From NCBI GenBank assembly GCA_905373625.1, contig CAJPTS010000055.1, positions 1-9,254 on the forward strand: DNA of 9,254 nt. The letters run 5' to 3'. Under the pieces are notes generated by a model. It ran no database searches and was not told where the DNA came from. It saw nothing but the letters and a program-made list of their open reading frames with translations. The stretch comes from Bacteroidia bacterium. Lineage in GTDB: Bacteria; Bacteroidota; Bacteroidia; Bacteroidales; CAJPTX01. This document shows positions 1 through 7,093 of this stretch, one piece after another. The position numbers were made by a program, and so were the translations under genes. Numbering within the stretch: position 1 is the first letter of the stretch; each line of letters opens with the position of its first letter.

Positions 1-70
1 GCATACAGCGATACGGAAGAAGATTAGGAACGCGCCTGCGAGCCCATATCTAAAAAGTTGTAATATTGTA
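1..70 (+). other. Probable 3' end of an upstream + strand gene, frame not resolved
   Basis: Two + strand frames run in from the window edge and stop early: one at 25-27 (ending ..SDTEED) and one at 51-53 (ending ..RLRAHI). The hairpin at 71-98 fits a terminator of a + strand gene ending here. The visible fragment is too short to choose a frame or name a product. Confidence 0.3.
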
Positions 71-103
71 GGGACGTTGTGCGTGAGTACAGCGTCCCTT
101 TCA
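71..103 (+). terminator. Intrinsic terminator of the upstream gene
   Basis: Arms GGGACGTTGT (71-80) and ACAGCGTCCC (89-98) form a 10-bp stem with an 8-nt loop, followed by a short T-rich stretch. The single imperfect pair is a U·G wobble in the + strand RNA and would be an A·C mismatch in the other strand's RNA, which supports + strand use. The T-tract is weak. Confidence 0.6.
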
Positions 104-107
104 TTTG
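100..107 (+). promoter_or_regulatory. Possible -7 box for the 5'-nucleotidase gene
   Basis: TTCATTTG matches the Bacteroidetes -7 consensus TAnnTTTG at 5 of 6 defined positions and lies 15 nt before the ATG at 123. A GTTG at 76-79, 20 nt upstream, could be the -33 element but falls inside the terminator stem. Weak support. Confidence 0.35.
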
Positions 108-122
108 TAAACGAATCTGGGC

Positions 123-1121
123 ATGTCTACACACGAAGAACTAATAATCGGCGGTGAGGCGGGAAAAGGTTTTTATCCGATAGAGCGCAAATTGGTAATT
201 GCGGTGACCTCGAGTGCGCTGTTTGATATGACCGAATCTAACCGCGTTTTTGAGGAGGAGGGGCGCGCAAGATATCAAGAATATCAGCTCAGCCACATTG
301 ACGAGATTTTGAAACCTGGCGTAGCCTTCCCATTTATAAGTCGCCTTCTTGCACTAAATGCACACGTTAGTGGCAAAAAGAGGAGCATAGACGTTCCCGA
401 GAGTGACCGTTTTATCGAAGTAGTCCTGTTCTCGCGGAACAGTCCTGCTACGGGGATGCGCGCCTTTCGTTCCATTCAGCACTATGAGCTGGATATCAGC
501 CGTGCCTGCTTCTCGTCGGGGAGTACGAATTTCCAATATCTCGATGCGTTTAATTCGTTGCTCTACTTATCTACCAACGAAGAAGACGTAAAAGCTGCCA
601 TGAGTGCGGGTTATGCGGCAGGATTGGTACACGCCCAATCAGATTATGTAGATAACGACGAGGAGGACTTTGAGCTCCGCATCGCATTTGACTTTGATGG
701 CGTTATTGCCGATCTGTCTGCCGAGCGCGTGACACAAGAGAAGGGAATAGAAAGTTTTGCCAGTCACGAGGTGGAGAACGCACAGATCCCACTAGGTGAG
801 GGACCGTTGAAGCGCTTTTTGGTACAGATCTCGAAGTTACAACAATTGGAGCGTGAGAAATATGAACACCGAAAACGCAAAGGTAAAGCCAATCATCGCT
901 CCATTCGTACTGCCGTTATCACGGCACGTAATGCTCCTGCGCACGAGCGCGTAATTACCACTCTTACGGCTTTTGGCATAGAGGTGGACGAGGTCTTTTT
1001 CTTGGGCGGTATAGACAAAGCACGCGTGTTGAAAGTATTCCGACCGCACCTCTTTTTTGATGATAAGCTAGATAATTTGCGTCACCTAGAGGGCATCCCC
1101 TCGGTACTAATAACCATGTAA
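123..1121 (+). CDS. Cytosolic 5'-nucleotidase, HAD superfamily (NT5C1-like)
   Basis: Predicted to dephosphorylate nucleoside 5'-monophosphates in the cytoplasm (AMP is favoured by the animal cN-I relatives; substrate here is not shown). The N-terminal family block begins at about residue 24 (VIAVTSSALFD) and continues through a VVLFSRNSPATG segment. The HAD signatures follow: motif I DFDGV with the nucleophile D190 and acid/base D192; motif II in TARN with T267; motif III lysine K299 in GGIDKA; and motif IV D313/D314 in FFDDK. At 332 aa it is full length and every HAD catalytic element is present. The ATG at 123 gives a normal N-terminus; no clear Shine-Dalgarno is visible, which is usual in Bacteroidetes. 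It looks monocistronic: a hairpin lies upstream and a separate promoter precedes the next gene. Family confident, physiological substrate not. Confidence 0.88.
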   Translation: MSTHEELIIGGEAGKGFYPIERKLVIAVTSSALFDMTESNRVFEEEGRARYQEYQLSHIDEILKPGVAFPFISRLLALNAHVSGKKRSIDVPESDRFIEVVLFSRNSPATGMRAFRSIQHYELDISRACFSSGSTNFQYLDAFNSLLYLSTNEEDVKAAMSAGYAAGLVHAQSDYVDNDEEDFELRIAFDFDGVIADLSAERVTQEKGIESFASHEVENAQIPLGEGPLKRFLVQISKLQQLEREKYEHRKRKGKANHRSIRTAVITARNAPAHERVITTLTAFGIEVDEVFFLGGIDKARVLKVFRPHLFFDDKLDNLRHLEGIPSVLITM

Positions 1122-1153
1122 TAGTGATGCGGACGGTGTTGCCATGCTTTTTC

Positions 1154-1161
1154 TAATTTTG
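1154..1161 (+). promoter_or_regulatory. Bacteroidetes -7 promoter box for the cysteine desulfidase gene
   Basis: TAATTTTG is a perfect match to TAnnTTTG, 29 nt before the ATG at 1191, predicting a leader of roughly 20-25 nt. I see no good TTTG -33 element at the ideal distance. Confidence 0.6.
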
Positions 1162-1190
1162 CGAGCAAAACATACTGAAACGATTTCGTG

Positions 1191-2504
1191 ATGCGCGAGA
1201 GTGATAAACTACCTATAGCCTTACTCAAGTCAGAAGTAGTACCCGCCTTGGGGTGTACAGAACCCATCGCAGTAGCTTTGGCTGTGGCATACGCCCGCGA
1301 ACTTCTAGACGCTAATGTAGTACGCGTAGATGTGAAAACGAGTGCCAATATTTATAAGAATGGTATGGGAGTAGGCATCCCTGGTACGGGGCGCACAGGT
1401 CTTATCATTGCGGCGGCACTCGGCGCTGTGGAGGGAAAAGCTTCAGATGAATTAGAGCTTCTCAAAAATGTGGACGATGCTGCTGTACAGCGCGCTCTGG
1501 ATCTGATGGGGCACGATGCCGTGAAAGTCTCTGTTGCAGAGGGCGTAGAAAAGCTCTTCGTGCTTGCCACTGTTTATGACGCCGAGGAGCATTTTGCCAG
1601 TTGCACGATTAGTGGGTCGCATACGCACGTGGCAAGTCTCATGAAAAACGGCTACGAGACTCTTGAGCGCGGCTGCGGTGCTACACAAGCTAATAATGCT
1701 GCCTGTAATGCGACTCCTTCTGCGCTTGACGGCAAAGCTATCACCATCGCGCAGATCTACGAGTTTGCCACTACAGTTGCCTTTGACGATATCAAATTTA
1801 TCCTGGAGGCAGAGCGCTTAAATCGGCGCATAGCTGAAGAAGGGTTGGCAAAGGAGTATGGTTTATGTGTGGGGAAGCGCCTCTGGGATCGTATTGAGTC
1901 TGGTCAGCTGGGCGATGACTTTCTTACACGTGCCATGGCAATGACCGCCGCTGCAAGTGATGCACGCATGGCAGGTTCTACAATCCCCGTAATGAGTAAT
2001 TCGGGCAGCGGTAACCAAGGAATCACGGCCACGGTACCCGTATTGGCAGTAGCTGATAAACTGGGCGTAGAACAAGAAAAATTGGCGCGTGCTCTTGCGC
2101 TTTCACACCTAGTGGCTATACACATTAAAGGATACTTAGGACGCCTCTCCGCCTTGTGTGGTTGCGTAGTAGCCTCCTCGGGGGCAGGCTGCGGTGTTGC
2201 TTATCTTATGGGGGGCGGGCTAAAAGAAGTGGAAGCAACTATCAAAAATATGCTCGGCAATATGACGGGCATGCTCTGTGACGGTGCTAAAGTTGGCTGC
2301 GCTCTCAAAGTAAGTTCGGGCGTGAGTGCCGCAATTACATCGGCCATGCTTGCCATTGACGGCGAATGTATATCGTCTAACGACGGGATTATAGAAGACT
2401 GCGTGGAACGAACCATTGCTAACGTGGGACGTATAGGGGCGGAGGGAATGCTTGAAACCGATAAAATGGTACTCGATATCATGACCCATAAGCAGTGTAA
2501 CTAA
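1191..2504 (+). CDS. L-cysteine desulfidase / serine dehydratase alpha-type family protein (CyuA/YhaM, UPF0597)
   Basis: Oxygen-sensitive [4Fe-4S] lyase family that converts L-cysteine to pyruvate, ammonia and sulfide; some members are annotated as serine dehydratases. 437 aa from the ATG at 1191, close to E. coli YhaM; the GTG at 1188 is the alternative start. Visible signatures: LGCTEP near the N-terminus with C22, the glycine-rich SGSGNQGITATVPV segment, ALCGCVV with C323 and C325, and MLCDGAKVGCALK with C363 and C370. C22, C323 and C363 are the likely cluster ligands: the 40-residue gap between the last two matches, as I recall, the spacing of the cluster cysteines in the Methanocaldococcus enzyme. 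It has its own -7 box and its own terminator, so it is monocistronic. In an amino-acid-fermenting anaerobe it would feed pyruvate and sulfide pools. Cysteine versus serine specificity cannot be read from sequence. Confidence 0.88.
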   Translation: MRESDKLPIALLKSEVVPALGCTEPIAVALAVAYARELLDANVVRVDVKTSANIYKNGMGVGIPGTGRTGLIIAAALGAVEGKASDELELLKNVDDAAVQRALDLMGHDAVKVSVAEGVEKLFVLATVYDAEEHFASCTISGSHTHVASLMKNGYETLERGCGATQANNAACNATPSALDGKAITIAQIYEFATTVAFDDIKFILEAERLNRRIAEEGLAKEYGLCVGKRLWDRIESGQLGDDFLTRAMAMTAAASDARMAGSTIPVMSNSGSGNQGITATVPVLAVADKLGVEQEKLARALALSHLVAIHIKGYLGRLSALCGCVVASSGAGCGVAYLMGGGLKEVEATIKNMLGNMTGMLCDGAKVGCALKVSSGVSAAITSAMLAIDGECISSNDGIIEDCVERTIANVGRIGAEGMLETDKMVLDIMTHKQCN

Positions 2505-2533
2505 TACTGCGTCTCGTCGTTGCGTAAATATAG

Positions 2534-2574
2534 CGCCAGTATTGCATGCAAAGTGTGTACTGGCGTTTTTCTTT
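2534..2574 (+). terminator. Intrinsic terminator of the cysteine desulfidase gene
   Basis: CGCCAGTA (2534-2541) and TACTGGCG (2558-2565) form a perfect 8-bp stem followed by TTTTTCTTT. The 16-nt loop contains the perfect 10-nt palindrome TTGCATGCAA (2542-2551). Confidence 0.8.
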
Positions 2575-2632
2575 GGCTGCGAAATGCCTCTTTTGGGTTG
2601 TAAAATCGCCAAATAGAAGTCGGGGTAGGCGG

Positions 2633-2658
2633 AATACCATTTCATGTATAATGGTATT
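2633..2658. promoter_or_regulatory. Perfect 9-bp inverted repeat upstream of the thiS promoter
   Basis: AATACCATT (2633-2641) and AATGGTATT (2650-2658) flank an 8-nt spacer and end 16 bp before the -33 element of the thiSC promoter. The A/T-rich arms could be an operator. The two T after the right arm also allow a weak hairpin terminator. No TPP riboswitch core is recognisable in 2505-2709, so this is the only regulatory-looking element seen before the operon. No function is demonstrated. Confidence 0.45.
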
Positions 2659-2674
2659 TTCACACGTCTTATTC

Positions 2675-2705
2675 TTTCGTATTATGCCGAATTAGGGTAT
2701 CTTTG
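2675..2705 (+). promoter_or_regulatory. Promoter of thiSC
   Basis: TTTC (2675-2678, 3 of 4 matches to TTTG), exactly 19 nt, then TATCTTTG (2698-2705, a perfect TAnnTTTG box). This is the best two-part Bacteroidetes promoter in the window. The -7 box ends only 4 nt before the ATG of thiS, so transcription should begin at or beside the start codon. Confidence 0.65.
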
Positions 2706-2709
2706 TTTT

Positions 2710-2937
2710 ATGATTAGCGAAGAGAAACAACAGATCGCCATTACGGTGAATGGAGAGCAACACGAGATCCCAGAAGCCCTGACAGTAGAACAATTGTTAG
2801 CGCAGCGCGGATTGCTTGACACTAGCGCTATAGCCGTGGCCGTAAACAATAAAGTGATCCGTCGTCACGCATGGGCTACGTGTGAACTTGTTGCGGGCGA
2901 TAGTGTTGTATTGTTAACAGCCGTTCAAGGGGGTTGA
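2710..2937 (+). CDS. thiS: Sulfur carrier protein ThiS
   Basis: Ubiquitin-fold sulfur carrier for the thiazole half of thiamine. Its C-terminal Gly-Gly is adenylated by ThiF, converted to a thiocarboxylate, and donates sulfur to thiazole synthase ThiG. Seen here: 75 aa, ITVNGE at the start of the beta-grasp, a central AVAVNNKVI strand, and the LLTAVQGG terminus with the essential diglycine. An upstream in-frame ATG at 2644 is rejected: the extra 22 residues match nothing in ThiS and would overlap the promoter. The chosen start adds about 9 residues before the usual family N-terminus. The stop is 35 nt upstream of the thiC start, so the two genes form an operon. ThiF, ThiG, ThiH and ThiE are not in this window. 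Confidence 0.9.
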   Translation: MISEEKQQIAITVNGEQHEIPEALTVEQLLAQRGLLDTSAIAVAVNNKVIRRHAWATCELVAGDSVVLLTAVQGG

Positions 2938-2955
2938 AAGGCAATATCTTTTTAG

Positions 2956-2962
2956 AAAGGAG
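2956..2962 (+). promoter_or_regulatory. Shine-Dalgarno that fixes the thiC start
   Basis: AAAGGAG lies 10 nt before the ATG at 2973. It supports that ATG over the in-frame TTG at 2934, which overlaps the thiS stop and adds 13 residues not expected in ThiC. Confidence 0.6.
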
Positions 2963-2972
2963 TGTAGGTTGG

Positions 2973-4727
2973 ATGGAGAATCACCACGATTGTGAGTGCG
3001 AGTACATCACACAAGCGCCGATTCCAGGCTCACAGAAAGTGTATATACAATCTGATGTTGACGAGCGTGTGCGCGTCCCTATGCGTCGGATTGATTTAGC
3101 GGATACCGAGGCAACTGATGGAACACGAACGCCCAATGCGCCTATTTATGTTTACGATACATCTGGTCCTTATACTGATCCTAACGTAGATATAGACGTA
3201 CAGGCGGGTATTCCCCGCTTGCGCGCTAGTTGGATTGCCGAACGTGGCGATACAGAGGAGCTTGAGGGCTTATCTTCGGAATATGGACGTATGCGCTTGG
3301 CGGATCAGACGCTGGATGCATTGCGCTTCCCACATGTTTGTAAGAATCCGTTGCGTGCTAAGAGGGGGCACGGCGTGACGCAGATGCATTATGCGCGGAA
3401 GGGGATAATTACCCCTGAGATGGAGTTTGTAGCCGTGCGCGAGAACCAGAATATGCAGACAATGCACGCTGCCTACGGACGCGGTAAAATGCCCGAGCTA
3501 ATTACGGCAGAATATGTACGATCGGAGGTGGCAGCAGGACGCGCAATTATTCCTGCCAACATCAATCACCCCGAGTCTGAGCCTATGATTATAGGACGGA
3601 ATTTCTTGGTAAAAATAAATGCCAACATTGGGAACTCGGCCATAACGTCCAGCATCCACGAAGAGGTTGAAAAATCTGTTTGGGCATCGCGATGGGGCGC
3701 TGACACGGTGATGGATCTGTCTACGGGCGATAATATTCATGAGACGCGGGAGTGGATAATTCGCAATTCGCCCGTCCCGATAGGGACAGTTCCTCTCTAT
3801 CAAGCATTAGAGAAAATCGAGGGCGATATAGAGAAGCTTACATGGGAGATCTACCGCGACACGCTTATAGAGCAGGCAGAACAAGGGGTTGACTATTTTA
3901 CAATCCACGCTGGTTTGCTACGCGAGTATGTGAAATATACGGCGCATCGCGTCACGGGTATCGTATCGCGCGGTGGTGCGATCATGGCAAAGTGGAGCTA
4001 CTTACACAAGAAGCAGAACTTCTTGTACGATCATTTTGACGACATTTGTGACATCCTCGCGGCGTACGATGTGGCCGTCTCCTTAGGCGATGGCTTGCGC
4101 CCAGGTTCTATTGCTGATGCAAATGATAAAGCACAGTTCTCTGAACTCGAAACGCTAGGCGAGCTGGCAAAGCGCGCATGGGCGAAGGATGTGCAAGTGA
4201 TGATAGAAGGCCCTGGGCATGTACAGATGGATAAAATCCCCATAAATGCCGAGCTCGAGCAAAAGATTTGTAACGATGCACCCTTCTATACACTCGGTCC
4301 GTTAGTAACAGATATTGCCCCTGGTTATGACCACATAACCTCTGCTATAGGCGGAGCTATCATAGGGCATGCTGGTACGGCAATGTTGTGTTATGTGACC
4401 CCGAAGGAGCACCTCGGACTGCCCAATCGCGATGACGTAAAAGAGGGGGTTATTACTTACAAATTAGCTGCACACGCCGTAGATTTGGCCAAAGGTCACC
4501 CGTCTGCTCAATACCGTGACAATGCTATGAGTAAGGCGCGTTTTGAATTCCGATGGGCAGATCAGTTCCACTTGTCATTAGACCCAGAGCGAGCGCAAGC
4601 ATATCACGATGAAACACTACCCGACGAGGCGAATAAAAGCGAGCACTTCTGCAGTATGTGTGGTAAAAAGTTTTGTTCCATGCGTACCTCTATGCAAGTG
4701 CGTGAGCTTGCTAGAGAGGAAGAATAA
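2973..4727 (+). CDS. thiC: Phosphomethylpyrimidine synthase ThiC (HMP-P synthase)
   Basis: Radical SAM enzyme that rearranges 5-aminoimidazole ribotide into 4-amino-5-hydroxymethyl-2-methylpyrimidine phosphate, the pyrimidine half of thiamine. 584 aa, a normal bacterial length. Visible: the N-terminal YDTSGPYTDP segment (from Y61), IEGPGHV with H416 in the metal/substrate-binding barrel, the conserved segment around DHITSAIGGA and LGLPNRDDV, and the C-terminal CxxCxxxxC motif C560-x2-C563-x4-C568 that holds the [4Fe-4S] cluster in ThiC instead of the usual CxxxCxxC. All key elements are intact. Second gene of the thiSC operon, with a strong terminator after it. Being oxygen-sensitive, it fits an anaerobe. 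Confidence 0.97.
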   Translation: MENHHDCECEYITQAPIPGSQKVYIQSDVDERVRVPMRRIDLADTEATDGTRTPNAPIYVYDTSGPYTDPNVDIDVQAGIPRLRASWIAERGDTEELEGLSSEYGRMRLADQTLDALRFPHVCKNPLRAKRGHGVTQMHYARKGIITPEMEFVAVRENQNMQTMHAAYGRGKMPELITAEYVRSEVAAGRAIIPANINHPESEPMIIGRNFLVKINANIGNSAITSSIHEEVEKSVWASRWGADTVMDLSTGDNIHETREWIIRNSPVPIGTVPLYQALEKIEGDIEKLTWEIYRDTLIEQAEQGVDYFTIHAGLLREYVKYTAHRVTGIVSRGGAIMAKWSYLHKKQNFLYDHFDDICDILAAYDVAVSLGDGLRPGSIADANDKAQFSELETLGELAKRAWAKDVQVMIEGPGHVQMDKIPINAELEQKICNDAPFYTLGPLVTDIAPGYDHITSAIGGAIIGHAGTAMLCYVTPKEHLGLPNRDDVKEGVITYKLAAHAVDLAKGHPSAQYRDNAMSKARFEFRWADQFHLSLDPERAQAYHDETLPDEANKSEHFCSMCGKKFCSMRTSMQVRELAREEE

Positions 4728-4737
4728 AATAATTGTG

Positions 4738-4768
4738 GGCGTTGTTTTAATAACAGCGCCTTTTTTTT
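4738..4768 (+). terminator. Intrinsic terminator of the thiSC operon
   Basis: GGCGTTGTT (4738-4746) and AACAGCGCC (4752-4760) form a 9-bp stem with a 5-nt loop followed by eight T (4761-4768). The one imperfect pair is U·G in the + strand RNA. Confidence 0.88.
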
Positions 4769-4805
4769 GTACCTTGTGAATAATTCTAAAACATAAAGAC
4801 GGGGC

Positions 4806-6422
4806 ATGAATAAGTTAGATTTATCGGTATACGGGATCGAGAACCCTACCGAGATTGTGTATAACCCTTCGTACGATTATTTGTATGAACAAGAGTTGTC
4901 GCCCGCTTTAACAGGCTATGAGCGTGGCGTACTGACCGAACTGGGAGCAGTAAATGTAGATACGGGCGTATTTACGGGGCGTTCGCCTAAGGATAAATAC
5001 ATTGTTCGTAATGCCGAGACTGAACCGCACGTGTGGTGGGCAACGCCAGGTAAAAAGAGCTCAGATAATAAACCCATGACGCAGGAAACGTGGGACTATC
5101 TGAAAAAGATCAGCGCTAAGGAATTGAGCGACAAGAAACTCTACGTGACGGATGCTTATTGTGGTGCAAACGAAGATACGCGCATCTGTGTCCGTTTCAT
5201 TTGCGAGGTGGCATGGCAGGCACACTTTGTTAAGAACATGTTCATTCGCCCCACTGAGGAGCAGCTCGCTAATTTTAAGCCCGATTTTGTGGTACTCGTA
5301 GCCTCGAAAACGTCTAATGATAAGTGGAAGGAACAAGGGCTGAATAGCGAAGTCTATGCGGCGTTCCACCTGACTGAGCGTATGGCGGTGATCGGCGGTA
5401 CGTGGTACGGTGGCGAGATGAAGAAGGGTATCTTCTCCGTAATGAACTACTTCCTACCCCTGCGTGGCATTGCGGCTATGCACTGTAGTGCCAATGTCGG
5501 AAAGAAGGGCGACGTGGCTATCTTCTTTGGCTTGTCGGGTACGGGAAAGACGACGCTCTCAGCCGATCCGAATCGCGCACTAATCGGAGACGACGAGCAC
5601 GGTTGGGATGACAACGGTGTATTTAACTTCGAGGGCGGGTGCTATGCTAAATGTATAGACCTTGACCCAAAGAAAGAACCTGATATATATCACGCCATTC
5701 GTCGCGATGCACTCCTTGAGAACCTTGACGTGGATGCAAATGGTAAGATAGACTTTGCATCAAAGAAGAAGACGGAGAACACGCGAGTATCGTATCCTAT
5801 CTACCATATTGAAAACATAGTGAAGCCCGTTTCACGTGCAGGGCATGCCAAGAATGTGATCTTCCTAACGGCGGATGCCTTCGGCGTACTGCCTCCTGTT
5901 TCCATGTTAACGCCTGAGCAGATGCAGTACCACTTCTTAAGTGGTTTCACGGCGAAATTAGCGGGTACAGAGCGCGGGATTACAGAACCGCAGCCGACCT
6001 TTAGTAGCTGTTTTGGACAAGCATTCTTACTCCTTCACCCAACCGAGTATGCTCGCGAGCTTGTACGCAAGGTACAGCAGCATGATTGCAAGGCATACTT
6101 AGTCAATACGGGCTGGATAGGTGGAGCATACGGAGTAGGTAAACGTATAGATTTACCCTCGACGCGTGCTATCATCAATGCTATTCTGGACGGTTCGTTA
6201 GTAAATGCAGAGTTTGACGTACTGCCGATTTTCAACCTCCGAGTACCTAAGGCGGTAAATGGTGTAGATAGTAAGATGCTCAATCCGCGCAATGCATGGA
6301 GTAGCCCAGAGGCGTGGGAAAAGCAAGCACGCGATCTCGCTGCAAAGTTTATAGCAAACTTTGAGAACTTTACAGACAACGAGGCGGGTAAGAAGCTGGT
6401 AGCAGCTGGTCCACAACTTTAG
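4806..6422 (+). CDS. pckA: Phosphoenolpyruvate carboxykinase (ATP)
   Basis: Interconverts oxaloacetate + ATP and PEP + CO2 + ADP in the cytosol. In Bacteroidales it often runs in the carboxylating direction during succinate/propionate fermentation. 538 aa, essentially the length of E. coli PckA (540). Visible: the substrate-binding TGRSPKDKY segment with R59, the WYGGEMKKGIF segment (metal/substrate Tyr and Lys), AAMHCSANVGKKGD, the P-loop GLSGTGKTT from G242 with K248, the kinase-2 region LIGDDEHGWDDNG, and ENTRVSYPI. Nothing is missing. No Shine-Dalgarno is visible. The only promoter-like string is TACCTTGT at 4770-4777, one base short of TAnnTTTG. The last codons lie inside a terminator arm (separate entry). 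Confidence 0.97.
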   Translation: MNKLDLSVYGIENPTEIVYNPSYDYLYEQELSPALTGYERGVLTELGAVNVDTGVFTGRSPKDKYIVRNAETEPHVWWATPGKKSSDNKPMTQETWDYLKKISAKELSDKKLYVTDAYCGANEDTRICVRFICEVAWQAHFVKNMFIRPTEEQLANFKPDFVVLVASKTSNDKWKEQGLNSEVYAAFHLTERMAVIGGTWYGGEMKKGIFSVMNYFLPLRGIAAMHCSANVGKKGDVAIFFGLSGTGKTTLSADPNRALIGDDEHGWDDNGVFNFEGGCYAKCIDLDPKKEPDIYHAIRRDALLENLDVDANGKIDFASKKKTENTRVSYPIYHIENIVKPVSRAGHAKNVIFLTADAFGVLPPVSMLTPEQMQYHFLSGFTAKLAGTERGITEPQPTFSSCFGQAFLLLHPTEYARELVRKVQQHDCKAYLVNTGWIGGAYGVGKRIDLPSTRAIINAILDGSLVNAEFDVLPIFNLRVPKAVNGVDSKMLNPRNAWSSPEAWEKQARDLAAKFIANFENFTDNEAGKKLVAAGPQL

Positions 6423-6450
6423 TGCTAAAGTTGTGGTTTCATTTTCTTTT
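6411..6450 (+). terminator. First pckA terminator, overlapping the stop codon
   Basis: CCACAACTTTAG (6411-6422) and CTAAAGTTGTGG (6425-6436) form a perfect 12-bp inverted repeat around TG, followed by a T-rich tract (6437-6450). The left arm encodes the last three residues (P-Q-L) and the TAG stop. The closest central pair must open to leave a 4-nt loop. Confidence 0.65.
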
Positions 6451-6452
6451 GT

Positions 6453-6483
6453 ACCGAGAGTGAGTTTTCGCTCTCGGTTTTTT
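6453..6483 (+). terminator. Second pckA terminator
   Basis: ACCGAGAG (6453-6460) and CTCTCGGT (6471-6478) form the stem, extendable inward by U·G and G-C pairs, followed by a T6 run (6478-6483). It stands in tandem with the hairpin at the pckA stop. Confidence 0.85.
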
Positions 6484-6484
6484 C

Positions 6485-6518
6485 TTTGCTGCAAGGCTGA
6501 GTTTTCATGCTATATTTG
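6485..6518 (+). promoter_or_regulatory. Promoter of the DUF4276 gene
   Basis: TTTG (6485-6488), 22 nt, then TATATTTG (6511-6518), a perfect -7 box. The spacer is slightly long. It lies 28 nt before the ATG at 6547, so the truncated gene may still be transcribed. Confidence 0.5.
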
Positions 6519-6546
6519 TTTACTCAAACCCAAATTCAAGTAATAA

Positions 6547-7074
6547 ATGCAACGGCTAAGAAAAAAAGACGAATTGCACTTTTTCTCAACAATGATTGAT
6601 TTTTACAAGTTGCCTACAAATTTCCCTTCTTATCAGGAAGCAATGCAAAAACAAGATCCTTACTTAAAGGTTGGTACAATTGAAGAAGGATTGCGTCAAA
6701 CAATTAACAACCCGAATTTTATTCCCTATATCCAACTACATGAGTTTGAGACTTTACTCTTTGCAGATCTCGCGGAAGTTGAGGCTTATTTTCAACTAAA
6801 GACGGCTGATGCAAAAAAATTAGCGAAAGCTATAGCTCGGCATAATAATCCTGAGCTTGTAAACGGGGGATTTGAGACAGCTCCGAGTAAGCGTATAAAA
6901 TCGGCAATAGACGGTTATAAGAAATCTGATGGAGTAGAAGTATTGAAGGAAATAGGTCTTCAGACCATACGCTCGCGTTGCAAGCATTTCAACGATTGGT
7001 TGCAAAGAATAGAGGAGAGGGTAAACCTACCAACGGCAGGGATGGGTGGCATAGGCGAAGACTTGCTCTTTTGA
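6547..7074 (+). CDS. DUF4276 family protein, N-terminally truncated
   Basis: DUF4276 proteins are TOPRIM-like and are often encoded beside an AAA/SMC-type ATPase in putative defence or DNA-processing modules; biochemical function is not established. Visible family blocks in 175 aa: STMIDFYKLP (D18, the likely TOPRIM acidic position), the FIPYIQLHEFETLLFAD block (residues 58-74), PSKRIKSAIDGYKK, and IGLQTIRSRCKHFNDWL near the C-terminus. Typical members have roughly 80-100 more N-terminal residues with an EGxTE motif. Here two consecutive stops (6541-6546) directly precede the ATG and the 63 bp back to the pckA terminator show no remnant in any frame. A 5' deletion is therefore likelier than a miscalled start. 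No partner ATPase is present. A/T-rich codon use sets it apart from pckA. Probably a decaying remnant, possibly still expressed. Confidence 0.72.
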   Translation: MQRLRKKDELHFFSTMIDFYKLPTNFPSYQEAMQKQDPYLKVGTIEEGLRQTINNPNFIPYIQLHEFETLLFADLAEVEAYFQLKTADAKKLAKAIARHNNPELVNGGFETAPSKRIKSAIDGYKKSDGVEVLKEIGLQTIRSRCKHFNDWLQRIEERVNLPTAGMGGIGEDLLF

Positions 7075-7093
7075 AATGATTTCATCGCCTATG
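7050..7093. terminator. Nested palindromes at a convergent gene junction, possible bidirectional terminator
   Basis: CATAGGCGA (7050-7058) pairs with TCGCCTATG (7085-7093). Inside lies TGAAATGATTTCA (7072-7084), a second palindrome. Stop codons of both converging genes (TGA 7072-7074 on +, TAG 7091-7089 on -) fall within the structure. No long T-tract follows on either strand, so termination is inferred from position. Confidence 0.45.

Noticed and set aside
2220..2663. 147-aa minus-strand open frame
   Set aside because: Mostly antisense to the cysteine desulfidase gene and across its terminator; no family features.
2644..2709. In-frame N-terminal extension of thiS from the ATG at 2644
   Set aside because: The 22 extra residues do not resemble ThiS, start inside the inverted repeat and run through the promoter.
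2934..2972. thiC start at the TTG overlapping the thiS stop
   Set aside because: The ATG at 2973 has a Shine-Dalgarno and gives the usual ThiC N-terminus.
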